A stretch of DNA of 64,000 bases from Actinobacteria bacterium HGW-Actinobacteria-1 (GCA_002841355.1 PHFB01000005.1:39490-103489), one strand, 5' to 3'. Positions 7,751 to 16,537 are shown, counted from the first letter of the stretch. Notes: generated from the letters alone by a model not told the origin. Made by a program: numbers and translations.

Positions 7751-8833
7751 GTGGATTACTTCGACATCGTCAAACGAGCGCTGAAGGTCACCTGGAAGTA
7801 CAAAGTGCTCTGGGTGCTCGGCTTCTTCGTGGGTGGTGGCGTTGGTGGCAGCACCGGCGGCAGCAGCAACTACAACTCGACATTCAACAGCGGCAGCGGG
7901 AGTGCCCCCGACGCCGGCACCACGCAGGCGTTTGAATCATTCGGGCGTTGGGCGGACGCGAACAACGCGATGCTCTTCGCGATACTCGGGCTGCTGATCC
8001 TGCTTCTCATCGTCTTCTGGATCTTCTCGGTGGCGGCGCAGGGTGGTCTCATCCACCTCGTCAACGAAGCCGAGGAGAACCGTGAGGTCCGGCTGCGTGA
8101 CGGTTGGCGGGTCGGTTTCAGCCGGTGGGGACGCACGTTCATGGTGCAGTTCGTGGTGGGGTTGCCCATCATCGCGATGGTCGTGGCGATCATCGCGATC
8201 TTCGGCGCCTCGCTTGTCGGCTTCGGTAGCAGCGACGCGGGTGCGGCCGGCGGATTCGCCGGCCTGTGCTGTGGCCTGCCGATGCTGTCCATCGCGCTGA
8301 TCGTCTTCAGCTACCTACTGGGCATCGTGGCGAACCTCGCACTGCGCTACGGCGTGCTCCAGGACGTGACTTTTGGCCAGGCGCTCGCTCGTGGCTGGAG
8401 CGACCTCACCAGCAAGCGCGGCGCGTTCGTGTTCATGCTCGTGATGATTATCCCGAGCATCATCTACGGGGCTATCTCGGGCGTGATCGCGCTCATGTTC
8501 GTTGTGCCCGCGGTGCTGCTGATCGCTGCTGGAAGCGTCATTACCGGAGCTGGCATCATCGTGCTGTTCGCCTTCGTGATGATGATCCCTGGCGCCGCGT
8601 ACGGCACGTTCGTTTCCTCGGCTTGGACGATCTTCTTCCGACGCATGAACGGAATGGAGCGTCAGCCCGAGGTCCGCGAAGCAGCTCCTGTGCGTGGCGA
8701 CCTGCTGCCGCCTCCGCCGGTTCCGCCAGCCCCACAGCCGCCATACGCGCCGGCACCGCCGCAGACATTCGTGCCAGGACCGCCCGCGCCGCCTGCACCA
8801 CCCGCCGCTCCTGAGCCGCCTGCCGATGTCTGA
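7751..8833 (+). CDS. multi-pass membrane protein with proline-rich tail
   Basis: I choose GTG 7751, directly after GGAGGGGGAG. An upstream in-frame extension lies inside the previous gene. The 360-residue product has a short amphipathic start (YFDIVKRALKVTWKYKVLW), a Gly/Ser/Asn loop, then about five to six hydrophobic segments (around residues 75-97, 130-155, 180-205, 235-265, 270-300). The last 50 residues are mostly Pro and Ala and cytosolic or flexible. The pattern resembles uncharacterised actinobacterial membrane proteins of the glycerophosphodiesterase-membrane-domain type, but I see no catalytic motif and assign no function. Its end overlaps rsmI by eight bases. Confidence 0.7.
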   Translation: MDYFDIVKRALKVTWKYKVLWVLGFFVGGGVGGSTGGSSNYNSTFNSGSGSAPDAGTTQAFESFGRWADANNAMLFAILGLLILLLIVFWIFSVAAQGGLIHLVNEAEENREVRLRDGWRVGFSRWGRTFMVQFVVGLPIIAMVVAIIAIFGASLVGFGSSDAGAAGGFAGLCCGLPMLSIALIVFSYLLGIVANLALRYGVLQDVTFGQALARGWSDLTSKRGAFVFMLVMIIPSIIYGAISGVIALMFVVPAVLLIAAGSVITGAGIIVLFAFVMMIPGAAYGTFVSSAWTIFFRRMNGMERQPEVREAAPVRGDLLPPPPVPPAPQPPYAPAPPQTFVPGPPAPPAPPAAPEPPADV

Positions 8834-9656
8834 CGGCGGGCGACTGCTGGTCTGCGCGACGCCGATCGGGAACCTCGGCGACGTGACCGCTCGCGTTCTG
8901 GACGCGCTTCGGGAAGCGACCGTGATCGTGGCCGAGGACACGCGCGTTACACGCAAGCTGCTCGCGCGCTACGACATCCACACGCCGCTCGAGCGCTATG
9001 ACGAAGCGACGGCTGCAGCGCGCACGCCCGAACTGGTCGAGCGCATCTCGGCCGGCGCCCGCGTCGCGCTGGTGAGCGATGCCGGTACGCCTGGTATCTC
9101 GGACCCTGGCGAGCGGCTCGTGGATGCGTGCCTCCTGGCAGGCCTTCCAGTCGACGTGCTGCCGGGGGCCTCGGCGATCGTCACCGCGCTCGTAGCGAGC
9201 GGGCTCCCAACGCGCGCGTTCTACTTCGGCGGTTTCCTGCCGAGGAAAGCGGGGGAGCTTCGACGCACGCTTGAGTCGCTGTCCAAGCTTGAAGCTACGC
9301 TCATCTTCTACGAATCGCCACGCCGAACGGCCGCCACGGTGTCCTTGATCGCTGAGGTGTTCCCGGCACGTCGAGCTGCGATGGCGCGCGAACTCACCAA
9401 GTTACACGAGGAAGTCCTGCGCGGAACGACCGTCGAGCTGGCCGCGTCGCTTGATGGGCGGGAGCTGAAAGGGGAGGTCGTCTTGCTCGTGGGACCACCG
9501 GTTCCCGAGGAGGCGCCCGCCGCCGATGATGCGGCCGTACGGGCTGCGGTGGAGCGGTTGGTCTCAGAAGGGCTCACTCGCAAGGACGCTGTCAAGCGAG
9601 TCGCGGCCGAGTCTGGTGTGCCGCGCAATGACGTCTACCGGATAGCGCTCGGCTAG
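8826..9656 (+). CDS. rsmI: 16S rRNA (cytidine(1402)-2'-O)-methyltransferase
   Basis: The true start is ATG 8826 (MSDGGRLLVCATPIGN); longer readings overlap the membrane protein in a Pro-rich frame. The SAM-dependent tetrapyrrole-methylase fold is clear: LVCATPIGNLGDVT, EDTRVTRKLL, VALVSDAGTPGISDPG, LPGASAIVTALVASGLP, FGGFLPRK and a YESPRR motif. The enzyme 2'-O-methylates C1402 in the ribosomal decoding centre, together with RsmH. The C-terminal helical segment ends in a typical small domain (GLTRKDAVKRVAAESGVPRNDVYRIAL). It is the first gene of the block ordered like the Bacillus yabC-spoVC region. Confidence 0.95.
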   Translation: MSDGGRLLVCATPIGNLGDVTARVLDALREATVIVAEDTRVTRKLLARYDIHTPLERYDEATAAARTPELVERISAGARVALVSDAGTPGISDPGERLVDACLLAGLPVDVLPGASAIVTALVASGLPTRAFYFGGFLPRKAGELRRTLESLSKLEATLIFYESPRRTAATVSLIAEVFPARRAAMARELTKLHEEVLRGTTVELAASLDGRELKGEVVLLVGPPVPEEAPAADDAAVRAAVERLVSEGLTRKDAVKRVAAESGVPRNDVYRIALG

Positions 9657-9660
9657 GTCG

Positions 9661-9906
9661 CTAGCGGCGCTTCTTGATCTCCTCGATACAGGGAGCGCAG
9701 ACCGGGCGACCCTTCACGTCTGTTACGTCGTCCTTCGAGCCGCAGATGACGCACGCCTCGTGGTACTTCTCGAGGATCACGCGGCTGCCTTCGACGGTGA
9801 TCGACATCGGGTCTTTTACGTTGATGCCGAGCGTTCGGCGGAGTTCCATCGGGATGACGACCCGTCCCAAATCGTCGACCCGTCGGACGATTCCTGTGTC
9901 ACTCAT
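9661..9906 (-). CDS. AbrB/SpoVT-type regulator with C-terminal zinc ribbon
   Basis: Residues 1-45 are an AbrB swapped-hairpin DNA-binding domain (VRRVDDLGRVVIPMELRRTLGI, split here as the VRRVDDLGRVVIP and ELRRTLGI motifs). Residues 50-81 hold CVICG and CAPCI, a four-Cys zinc ribbon instead of the usual AbrB tail. The ATG start at 9906 follows GGGAG. In Bacillus, abrB sits at the same place between rsmI and metG, but there it encodes the transition-state regulator. Here it runs opposite to both neighbours and is divergent from metG, so it may control metG or itself. Confidence 0.85.
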   Translation of the reverse strand: MSDTGIVRRVDDLGRVVIPMELRRTLGINVKDPMSITVEGSRVILEKYHEACVICGSKDDVTDVKGRPVCAPCIEEIKKRR

Positions 9907-10038
9907 GCTCCCTGCCTTTCCACGGAGCCGCCACGGTCGGTCGGGCGTGCGTTATCATTATCTACCCGGACTGACTCGCACTTCCATAAATGCCCAAGCA
10001 GTCTACCTGTGAAACCGTCAATGGAGCCAGAGCATCTT

Positions 10039-11586
10039 ATGAGCGACAAAACGTTCTACGTGACCACGCCGATCTACTACGTCAACGCCGAGCCGCATCT
10101 TGGCACAGCGTACACGACTGTCGCAGCCGATGCGGTCGCGCGGTATCGCCGCATGACCGGCCACGACGTCATGTTTCTTACCGGTCTCGACGAGCACGGG
10201 CAGAAGATCGCCCAGGCTGCCGAGGAGAACGGCATGGAGCCGCAGGCGTGGGTCGACGCCATCGCACCCAAGTTCGAGGCTGCGTGGAAGATGCTCGGCA
10301 TCAGCTACGACGACTTCATCCGCACGACGGAGCCGCGCCACAAGAAGGGCGTTCAGGCGTTCTGGACCGAGCTTCACGACCGCGGCTATCTCTACCAGGG
10401 CAACTACGAAGGCTGGTACTGCGTGCCCGACGAGACGTACTGGACCGAGGAGCAGCTCGAGGATGGCAAGTGCCCGCAGTGCGGACGCGACGTCCAGTTC
10501 ATCAAAGAGGACAACTGGTTCTTCAAGCTCTCAGAGTTCCAGCAGCCGTTGCTGGACTTCTATGAGTCGCACCCCGGCTTCGTGCAGCCCGAGACCCGAC
10601 GCAACGAGGTGCTGTCCTTTGTGAAGGGCGGGCTCAAGGACCTGTCGATCTCGCGCACTAACTTCACCTGGGGCGTGCCGCTGCCTTTCGCCGAGGACCA
10701 CGTCACGTACGTGTGGATCGACGCGCTCCTCAACTACATCACCGCGCTCGGCTATGGCGGCGAGGATCATTCCAAGTTCGACCGCTATTGGCCGGCAGAC
10801 TACAACTTCGTAGGCAAGGACATCATCCGCTTCCACTGTGTGATCTGGCCGGCGATGCTCATGGCCGCCGGAGTCGAACCGCCGAAGGCGGTCTTCGCAC
10901 ACGGCTTCCTGCTCACCAAGGGTGAGAAGATGTCCAAGTCCAAGGGCAACGCCCAGACGCCGGCATCGCTTGTTGAGCGTTTCGGCGTGGACGCGTATCG
11001 CTACTACTTCCTGCGCGACGTGCAGTTCGGCCAGGACGGCTCCATCTCCATGGAGTCGATGGTACAGCGGTACAACGGCGACCTCGCGAACGACTGGGGT
11101 AACCTCGTCTCGCGCCTCCTCAACATGACCGAGAAGTATCTGGAGGGCCTCACGCCGACCGCCCCGACCACCGAGCCGACCGATGCCGACAAGACGCTGC
11201 GCGCGTTCGCCGGCTTCCTGCCCGAGAAGTACGAGGCGGCGATGTCGCGTCTCGACTACGGCTCGGCGCTTGAGGCCGCGTGGGACCTCATCAAGGACTG
11301 CAATCGCTACATCGAGAACGAAGCGCCGTGGACGCTCGCCAAGGAAGGCGACACGGACCGGCTTGCTGCGGTGCTCTACAACACGCTCGAAGCCGTTCGC
11401 ATCGCCGCCCTGTACACGGCGCCCGTCATGCCGAACACCTCTGCCGAGGTTTGGACGCGGCTCGGTCTGGGTGACATCACGTCGGTCACCGATATCGTCG
11501 CCGTATCCGCATGGGGACAGCTTCCCTCTGGCTTGCGCGTCACGAAGGGCGAGGCGCTCTTCCCCCGCATCTACGAGGAAGCGTAG
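10039..11586 (+). CDS. metG: methionyl-tRNA synthetase
   Basis: Class I synthetase charging tRNA-Met. HIGH motif HLGT is at residues 20-23 and KMSKS at 297-301. One zinc knuckle CPQC lies in the connective region (EDGKCPQCGRDV). The anticodon-binding helical domain follows (NDWGNLVSRLLNM, ENEAPWTLAKE). It ends at 515 residues without the C-terminal EMAPII/Trbp111 dimerisation domain found in many MetRS. I start at ATG 10039 because MetRS begins right before TPIYYVN; an in-frame ATG at 10021 (six residues longer) is possible and the ribosome site is weak for both. It is followed after four bases by tatD. Confidence 0.95.
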   Translation: MSDKTFYVTTPIYYVNAEPHLGTAYTTVAADAVARYRRMTGHDVMFLTGLDEHGQKIAQAAEENGMEPQAWVDAIAPKFEAAWKMLGISYDDFIRTTEPRHKKGVQAFWTELHDRGYLYQGNYEGWYCVPDETYWTEEQLEDGKCPQCGRDVQFIKEDNWFFKLSEFQQPLLDFYESHPGFVQPETRRNEVLSFVKGGLKDLSISRTNFTWGVPLPFAEDHVTYVWIDALLNYITALGYGGEDHSKFDRYWPADYNFVGKDIIRFHCVIWPAMLMAAGVEPPKAVFAHGFLLTKGEKMSKSKGNAQTPASLVERFGVDAYRYYFLRDVQFGQDGSISMESMVQRYNGDLANDWGNLVSRLLNMTEKYLEGLTPTAPTTEPTDADKTLRAFAGFLPEKYEAAMSRLDYGSALEAAWDLIKDCNRYIENEAPWTLAKEGDTDRLAAVLYNTLEAVRIAALYTAPVMPNTSAEVWTRLGLGDITSVTDIVAVSAWGQLPSGLRVTKGEALFPRIYEEA

Positions 11587-11590
11587 CCCG

Positions 11591-12445
11591 GTGAGCGCTC
11601 CCAGCGAGCTACCGTCGCTGCCGGTTCTCGATGCGCCGACGTGCGATGCACACGCGCATCTCGACATGCTGGAAGACCCCGCAGGCGCCATCGCGAATGC
11701 AGCGCGGGCGGGTATCGCGCTCATCGCGACCGTGGTCGACCTTTCCGAGGACGAGCGCACGTTCACTGAGCTGGATGGCTGGCTCGTGGCTGCCCGAGCG
11801 TTGCTCGACGGTTCCGGGCACGAAGGACTCGCGCTGCCGGACGTCTGCATCGTCGTAGGGGCCCATCCGCACAACGCGAGCGACTTCACGCCGGCAATCG
11901 CCGCGCGGATGCGTGAGGCGGCGACGCTGCCTCGGGTCTCGGCATTCGGTGAGCTTGGGCTCGACTTCCACTACGACAGCTCGCCCCGCGACGTTCAGCG
12001 CGCGGCGTTTCGCGAGCAGCTCGCAATAGCCCACGAACTCGACATGCCCGTGATCGTGCATCTGCGCGAGGCGCATGACGATGGTCTGGCGATCCTGCTC
12101 GAGCAGGGGCTGCCGCCAGCCGGTTGCGTCATCCACTGCTTCACCGAGGACGCTGCAACGGCAGCACGATTCGTGGAGGCCGGGTGCACCGTCTCCTTCG
12201 CGGGGCCCGTGACGTTCAAGAAGGCCGAGGCGATTCGCGAGGCAGCTGCGATCACGCCTCTCGGGCAGTTGCTCGTCGAGACGGATTGTCCGTTCCTGGC
12301 GCCAGAGCCGTATCGCGGTCGCAAGAACGAACCGGCATTCACGGTCCTCACTGCCGTGGCAGTCGCGGCTGCCAAGGGGATACCTACCGAAGAGGTCGCC
12401 GCAGCGGCGCTTGAGAATGCGCGCCGGCTCTATCGCCGAGGGTGA
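11591..12445 (+). CDS. tatD: TatD-family metal-dependent DNase/hydrolase
   Basis: GTG 11591 is the start, four bases after metG. The metal ligands are all present: H21 and H23 (DAHAHLD), the Glu in FGELGLDFHYD, His in VIVHLREAHD, His in VIHCFTED and Asp in ETDCPFLAPEPYRG. The TIM-barrel is 284 residues. TatD proteins are 3'-5' exonucleases or D-aminoacyl-tRNA-type hydrolases; the exact role in this organism is not known. The metG-tatD adjacency (metS-yabD in Bacillus) is conserved. A loop of about 20 residues (EDERTFTELDGW region) is longer than in typical members. Confidence 0.93.
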   Translation: MSAPSELPSLPVLDAPTCDAHAHLDMLEDPAGAIANAARAGIALIATVVDLSEDERTFTELDGWLVAARALLDGSGHEGLALPDVCIVVGAHPHNASDFTPAIAARMREAATLPRVSAFGELGLDFHYDSSPRDVQRAAFREQLAIAHELDMPVIVHLREAHDDGLAILLEQGLPPAGCVIHCFTEDAATAARFVEAGCTVSFAGPVTFKKAEAIREAAAITPLGQLLVETDCPFLAPEPYRGRKNEPAFTVLTAVAVAAAKGIPTEEVAAAALENARRLYRRG

Positions 12446-12450
12446 GGCAG

Positions 12451-13041
12451 ATGTCGCAGCCGCTCGTACTGGGATTCGCGGGTAGCCCGCGCAGGCACGG
12501 CAACAGCGAGCAGATGCTCGACGCGTGTCTTTCGGGTGCTGAGGGCGCGGGTACGCGCGTCCACAAGCTCGCGGTAGCAGAGCTGGCCATCCATCCGTGC
12601 CGTGGGTGTGGCGGATGTTCGCTCACCGGAGAGTGCGTCATCCACGACCAGATGTCCGAGGTATACGAGGCGATCGACCGGGCCTCGGCAATCGTGTTCT
12701 CAAGCCCGGTGTACTTCTCGAGCGTGCCCGGCATCATGAAGGTGCTGCTGGACCGTATGCAGCCCTATTGGGCACGAACCCATGTTCTGAAGTTGCCGCG
12801 ACCGGCGCGTCGCCCTGGCGGGATTCTGCTTGTGCGAGCCGGTGGTGACCCGTACGGGTTCGTCGCTGCCGAGTATCCGCTCAAGAGCGTCAGCGCGGTT
12901 CTCGGACTGGAGATCGCCGGGGAAGTGAAGGTCACCGATGTGGATGCTGCGGGGGCGGTGAGCAGGCACCCGGCGGCGCTCGATCACGCCAGGGAGCTGG
13001 GAGCGCGAGTTGGCGCATCCGCTCTTAGCGGTCACTCGTAG
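12451..13041 (+). CDS. iron-sulfur flavoprotein-like NAD(P)H:FMN reductase
   Basis: I prefer ATG 12451 (GAGG 4 bases before). GTG 12442 is nine bases upstream and overlaps the tatD stop. The flavodoxin-like fold begins with the FMN phosphate loop GFAGSPRRHGNSEQ. The motif CRGCGGCSLTGEC gives CxxCxxCx5C, as in archaeal and bacterial iron-sulfur flavoproteins that hold a [4Fe-4S] cluster next to FMN. SSPVYFSSVPG is the conserved flavin-binding turn. A redox role with ferredoxin or NAD(P)H is likely. It is the one gene in this stretch with no counterpart in the Bacillus order, so it looks like an insertion. Confidence 0.8.
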   Translation: MSQPLVLGFAGSPRRHGNSEQMLDACLSGAEGAGTRVHKLAVAELAIHPCRGCGGCSLTGECVIHDQMSEVYEAIDRASAIVFSSPVYFSSVPGIMKVLLDRMQPYWARTHVLKLPRPARRPGGILLVRAGGDPYGFVAAEYPLKSVSAVLGLEIAGEVKVTDVDAAGAVSRHPAALDHARELGARVGASALSGHS

Positions 13042-13122
13042 CCATAGTCACCGACGAGCGGGAGAAGCCGCAGGTGGCACCTCGCCGTTCGTCAGTTGGT
13101 CCGCCACCCGACCGTCGTTTCG

Positions 13123-13151
13123 TTGTTGACGAGTTGTTGCTCGGCTATAAT
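13123..13151 (+). promoter_or_regulatory. promoter of the YabE-like gene
   Basis: TTGTTG at 13123-13128 and TATAAT at 13146-13151 are separated by 17 bases, a good vegetative promoter. The start codon is 47 bases further on. Confidence 0.65.
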
Positions 13152-13197
13152 CGGACGCGTCGTTCCACAAGTCATGTCCCCAACGCGGAAGGGCTTT

Positions 13198-14274
13198 ATG
13201 AGGAAGCCGGCGCATCCGGCCCGTCCCCTGAAGACCCCGTACATCATCATCGCACTCATCGCAGCTCTCGTCGTACCAGTATCTGCATCCGGGTTTGCCT
13301 GGGCCAGGAAGGGCGTGACCGTCATCGTCGATGGCGGGACCGCTTACTATAGAACGCAAGCCGACACCGTTGCTGACGTGCTCGCCGAGGCGGGCATTGA
13401 GGTCGACGTGCACGATGTCGTCACCCCCGCTGCCGATGCCGCCATCTCGGACGGCTCGACTATCGTCGTGCGCCACGCGATTCCCGTGAAGATCGACTGC
13501 AACGGCGAGATACTCGACCTCGACGTCGTCGGGACCACGGTTGCGGACGCTCTTGTCGCCGCTGGCCTCGATCCCTCGCTCGGCCTAGACGTGCAGCCTG
13601 AGGTCGAGTCGCCGCTTCGCGCCGACATGACTATCGTGGCCAAGGACGTCTTCCTGCGTATCTCGCAAGAAGAGGTCGACATGCCCTTCGATATCATCGA
13701 GAAGCAGGACGCCTCGATGGTCGTCGGACAGCGCAAGGTCCTCACGGCGGGCGTCGTAGGCCGTGCGATTCGTGTCTACGAGATCGTCGTGACCGGCGGT
13801 GTTGAAGGTGCCCGCTACGTGAAAGCCGAGCAGGTGCTCACCGAGCCGGTGCCACAGGTCGTGGCAGTCGGGTCGAAGAAGGTCACCAAGCAGCTACCGG
13901 TTATCGCAAGCATCACGCACAAGGGTGCCAAGAAGACAGCTGCGCCCCCTGCAAGTGGCACGAAGATGACGGTCACGGCAACCGCCTATACGCCGTGGGA
14001 CGCCGGATGTGGCGGCCTACCGGTCATCCAGCGCAAGCTCGCCGCATACAACATCCCCGAGGGCTGGGGCATCGTCGCCGTCGACCCCAAGGTGATCCCG
14101 CTCGGATCGAAGGTGTACGTCTCCGGCTACGGCAACGCCATCGCGGCTGATACCGGGGGAGCGATTCGCGGCAATCGCATCGATGTCTGCTTCTGGGCGG
14201 GCGGCGAGTCCGTTGCGCGCAAGGCCGCGATCAACTGGGGACGTCGCACCGTCACCATCACCATCATCAAGTAG
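13198..14274 (+). CDS. YabE-like cell-wall protein: DUF348, G5 and 3D domains
   Basis: ATG 13198 follows GGAAGGG. The protein has 358 residues. A basic N-terminus and membrane or signal helix lie at about 14-35. Two DUF348 repeats follow (VTVIVDGGTAYYRTQADTV, then IPVKIDCNGEILDLDVVGTT), then a G5 domain (about 150-225) and a C-terminal 3D domain from 257 (MTVTATAYTPWDAGCGG, AVDPKVIPLGSKVYV, AADTGGAIRGNRIDV). The 3D domain is the lytic-transglycosylase-like fold of MltA, with the key aspartates present. This matches B. subtilis YabE and actinobacterial Rpf-related proteins, which remodel peptidoglycan. It sits before ksgA as in Bacillus. The Rpf lysozyme-like domain is absent. Confidence 0.9.
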   Translation: MRKPAHPARPLKTPYIIIALIAALVVPVSASGFAWARKGVTVIVDGGTAYYRTQADTVADVLAEAGIEVDVHDVVTPAADAAISDGSTIVVRHAIPVKIDCNGEILDLDVVGTTVADALVAAGLDPSLGLDVQPEVESPLRADMTIVAKDVFLRISQEEVDMPFDIIEKQDASMVVGQRKVLTAGVVGRAIRVYEIVVTGGVEGARYVKAEQVLTEPVPQVVAVGSKKVTKQLPVIASITHKGAKKTAAPPASGTKMTVTATAYTPWDAGCGGLPVIQRKLAAYNIPEGWGIVAVDPKVIPLGSKVYVSGYGNAIAADTGGAIRGNRIDVCFWAGGESVARKAAINWGRRTVTITIIK

Positions 14275-14284
14275 AAGAGGCCGC

Positions 14285-15151
14285 ATGGCTCACTCCGCGC
14301 TGGCGACGCCACGGGCGACCATCGCCGTTCTCAAGCGCCACGGCCTCGCGACTAAGAAGTCCCTGGGGCAACACTTCTTGATCGATGACAACGTGATCGG
14401 TCGCATTCTGACGCTTGCCGCCATCGAGCCCACGCAACGCGTGCTCGAGGTCGGTCCCGGCATCGGTACGCTCACGCTGGCGCTCTGCGAGGCGGCCGGT
14501 TCCGTTGTCGCAGTCGAGCGCGACACCGACCTGCTCGCCGTGCTAGCCGAGACGACCGCGCAGTACTCGAACCTGATGGTCATCAACGCCGACGCCGTTC
14601 AGTTGGATCCGCGCGAACTCGTAGGGGAGGATGGGCCGCCCGTCGCATTCGTCGCGAATCTCCCGTATGCAGTCGCCGCGACGCTCGTTCTGCGCGTCTT
14701 CGAGACGATGCCGTCGATCCGCTCGGCGACCGTCATGGTGCAGGCCGAGGTGGCCGACCGGATGGCTGCATCCCCTGGTACGAAGGACTACGGCGCGTAC
14801 ACCGTGAAGCTCGCCCTGCGAGCGCGCCCTGCCGGGCGGTTCAACGTGCCGCCGGGATGCTTCTTGCCGCCGCCCCGGGTCGACTCGGCCGTTCTTCGAC
14901 TCGAGCGCCTCGACGACGACCGGACTCCCGAAGACGTTGCGCGAGCGACGCGCGCGGCCGACGCCGCATTCTCTCAGCGCCGCAAAACGATTCGAAACAG
15001 CCTCTCCTCCGCGCTCGGCGCACCTGCCTCTGCTGTGGAGGATGCGCTTCGCTCGGCTGGTGTCGAACCGGGCCTGCGAGCCGAGACGCTACCGGTTGAA
15101 ACATTCGTGAAACTCGGCTCGGAATTGCATGCACAGGGCCTTCTACCTTGA
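14285..15151 (+). CDS. rsmA: 16S rRNA dimethyladenosine transferase KsgA
   Basis: Start ATG 14285, 10 bases after the YabE-like gene, giving 288 residues. SAM-binding and catalytic motifs are clear: KKSLGQHFLIDDNV, VLEVGPGIGTLT, VVAVERD, INADAVQL and the target-adenine motif NLPYAVAA. The enzyme dimethylates A1518 and A1519 of 16S rRNA. Its C-terminal domain (RKTIRNSLSSALG) is the usual helical one. The rnmV (ribonuclease M5) gene that sits between yabE and ksgA in Bacillus is missing here. Confidence 0.95.
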   Translation: MAHSALATPRATIAVLKRHGLATKKSLGQHFLIDDNVIGRILTLAAIEPTQRVLEVGPGIGTLTLALCEAAGSVVAVERDTDLLAVLAETTAQYSNLMVINADAVQLDPRELVGEDGPPVAFVANLPYAVAATLVLRVFETMPSIRSATVMVQAEVADRMAASPGTKDYGAYTVKLALRARPAGRFNVPPGCFLPPPRVDSAVLRLERLDDDRTPEDVARATRAADAAFSQRRKTIRNSLSSALGAPASAVEDALRSAGVEPGLRAETLPVETFVKLGSELHAQGLLP

Positions 15152-15176
15152 GTTTTGGTGCCTCCCGGGGTATACT
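15148..15176 (+). promoter_or_regulatory. strong promoter upstream of veg
   Basis: TTGAGT (15148-15153) and TATACT (15171-15176) are spaced by exactly 17 bases. The -35 overlaps the end of ksgA. The Bacillus veg gene is known for one of the strongest vegetative promoters, so the conservation of a good promoter here fits. Confidence 0.75.
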
Positions 15177-15200
15177 GTCCACCACTCGAGGAGGAATCGA

Positions 15201-15482
15201 ATGGATGGAATGAACCAGACCGAGGTCGTCGGGCGCATCCGCAACGACCTTGAAGCGTTGATGGGTAGCCGGATGCGTCTCCGCGCCAACATGGGCCGCT
15301 CGAAGATCATGGAGCGCGAAGGAGTTCTCGAGGAGACCCACCCTGCGCTGTTCGTTCTCAAGATCGATGAGAAGCGCGGCCGGACCGCCCGTGTCTCGTA
15401 TAGCTACGTGGATATCCTCACCGGCACGGTCGAGCTCACCGACTGCTCGTCCGGCGAGTGCGTCTTTCCCTGGCTCAACTAG
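15201..15482 (+). CDS. veg: Veg protein
   Basis: ATG 15201 has a perfect GAGGAGG five bases upstream. The 93-residue product matches Veg: RIRNDLEALMGSRMRLRANMGR, seen as RNDLEALMGSR and the basic RLRANMGRSKIMEREG segment, then ETHPALFVLKI and SYSYVDILTGTVEL. Veg is a small SH3-like beta-barrel protein (PF06257) that in Bacillus promotes biofilm gene expression; its molecular action is still debated. It is found between ksgA and ispE as in Bacillus, though sspF and yabG, linked to sporulation there, are absent. Confidence 0.93.
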   Translation: MDGMNQTEVVGRIRNDLEALMGSRMRLRANMGRSKIMEREGVLEETHPALFVLKIDEKRGRTARVSYSYVDILTGTVELTDCSSGECVFPWLN

Positions 15483-15505
15483 CCACGATGTTTTGTGACC
15501 ATTTC

Positions 15506-15540
15506 ACGCGGGGCCGCTTATGCGCCCCGCGTGTTGCTTT
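15506..15540 (+). terminator. intrinsic terminator after veg
   Basis: A perfect 9-base stem (ACGCGGGGC at 15506-15514, GCCCCGCGT at 15524-15532) has a 9-base loop and is followed by a T-rich GTTGCTTTCT. It would end the veg transcript, although ispE starts only 12 bases later. Confidence 0.7.
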
Positions 15541-15551
15541 CTGGAGACGAC

Positions 15552-16460
15552 ATGTCAGCTGAGCGGATCACGCTTCTCGCGCCTGCCAAGGTCAATCTTT
15601 TCCTTGCCGTCGGCGATCGTCGTCCCGACGGGTATCACGATGTCGTGACGATCCTGCAGGCTCTCGATGAGCGTGTCGCCGACACCGTGATCATCGAACG
15701 GGCCGATGTCCTGACCGTCATATGCGAGCCGTCCATCGGCATCCCTGCCGAGGAGAACCTGGCGTTCCGTGCCCTGGAAGGGCTTGGAGCGCTCGTGGGT
15801 CGCGAGCCGGCATTCTCGGTGACCATCAGCAAGCGCGTGCCTGCGGCGGGCGGACTCGGTGGCGCCAGTGCCGATGCGGCGGCGGCGCTGGTCGGCGCGT
15901 GTCGGCTGTGGGGGCTCCCCGCGGACTCGCCCGAGGTGACTGCTCTCGCGGCGTCGCTCGGAGCGGACGTGCCATTCTTCATCGCTGGCGGCACCGCGCT
16001 GTACGCCGGTCGCGGAGACATGCTCGTACGTCGGCTGGACACGCCTGCACTCGATCTCGTGGTCGTGAACCCCGGCGTGCCCGTGTCGACGCCTGCGGCA
16101 TACGCGACATTCGATCGACTCTTGCGACCCGCTGTGCCAACCGTAGACGGGATGCTCCGCGCGCTTGCGTCGCACGATATCGGTGAGATCTCGGCGCAAC
16201 TCTTCAACAACCTGGCCGAGGCCGCTTGTGACCTGGCTCCGGAAGTGGCCGAGGCACTCCACTTCGTTTCGCAGTCTGAAGGCGTTTTGGGGGCGATCGT
16301 CTCGGGAAGTGGTTCGTCAGTGTTCGGAGTGTGCGAAGATGCTGAAACTGCCGAGCGGGTCGCACACGATGCGGGCATGCATGGTGACTGGTGGGCGAGC
16401 GCGACGATGGCGCGTCCGGGGGGTAGTGCCGAGATTGAGTCAGGCTCAGTCTTGCGTTAG
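15552..16460 (+). CDS. ispE: 4-diphosphocytidyl-2-C-methyl-D-erythritol kinase
   Basis: ATG 15552 follows GGAGAC. The 302-residue GHMP kinase contains LLAPAKVNLFL at the start, the ATP loop PAAGGLGGASADAAA, and GADVPFFIAGGTALYAGRG, then the third GHMP motif GAIVSGSGSSVFG near the C-terminus. It phosphorylates CDP-ME in the non-mevalonate isoprenoid pathway, indicating that this organism uses MEP/DOXP. The purR-yabJ pair that follows ispE in Bacillus is absent, so spoVG comes next. Confidence 0.95.
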   Translation: MSAERITLLAPAKVNLFLAVGDRRPDGYHDVVTILQALDERVADTVIIERADVLTVICEPSIGIPAEENLAFRALEGLGALVGREPAFSVTISKRVPAAGGLGGASADAAAALVGACRLWGLPADSPEVTALAASLGADVPFFIAGGTALYAGRGDMLVRRLDTPALDLVVVNPGVPVSTPAAYATFDRLLRPAVPTVDGMLRALASHDIGEISAQLFNNLAEAACDLAPEVAEALHFVSQSEGVLGAIVSGSGSSVFGVCEDAETAERVAHDAGMHGDWWASATMARPGGSAEIESGSVLR

Positions 16461-16537
16461 CCGTACCTTTTCGCAGGGAAACGCCTTGCTGGTGTCGAAG
16501 AGTAGTCAACACGGTTCTGTTTCTGTGGGGGAGACGA

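Noticed and set aside
10531..11889. A 452-codon minus-strand frame opposite metG and tatD.
   Set aside because: It is antisense to two conserved enzymes, with no start signal and a composition typical of complementary-strand artefacts.
15490..15510. TGTGA-N5-TCACG-like sequence between veg and ispE as a CRP site.
   Set aside because: The half-site spacing is one base short of the CRP/FNR norm, and the region is already explained by the veg terminator.
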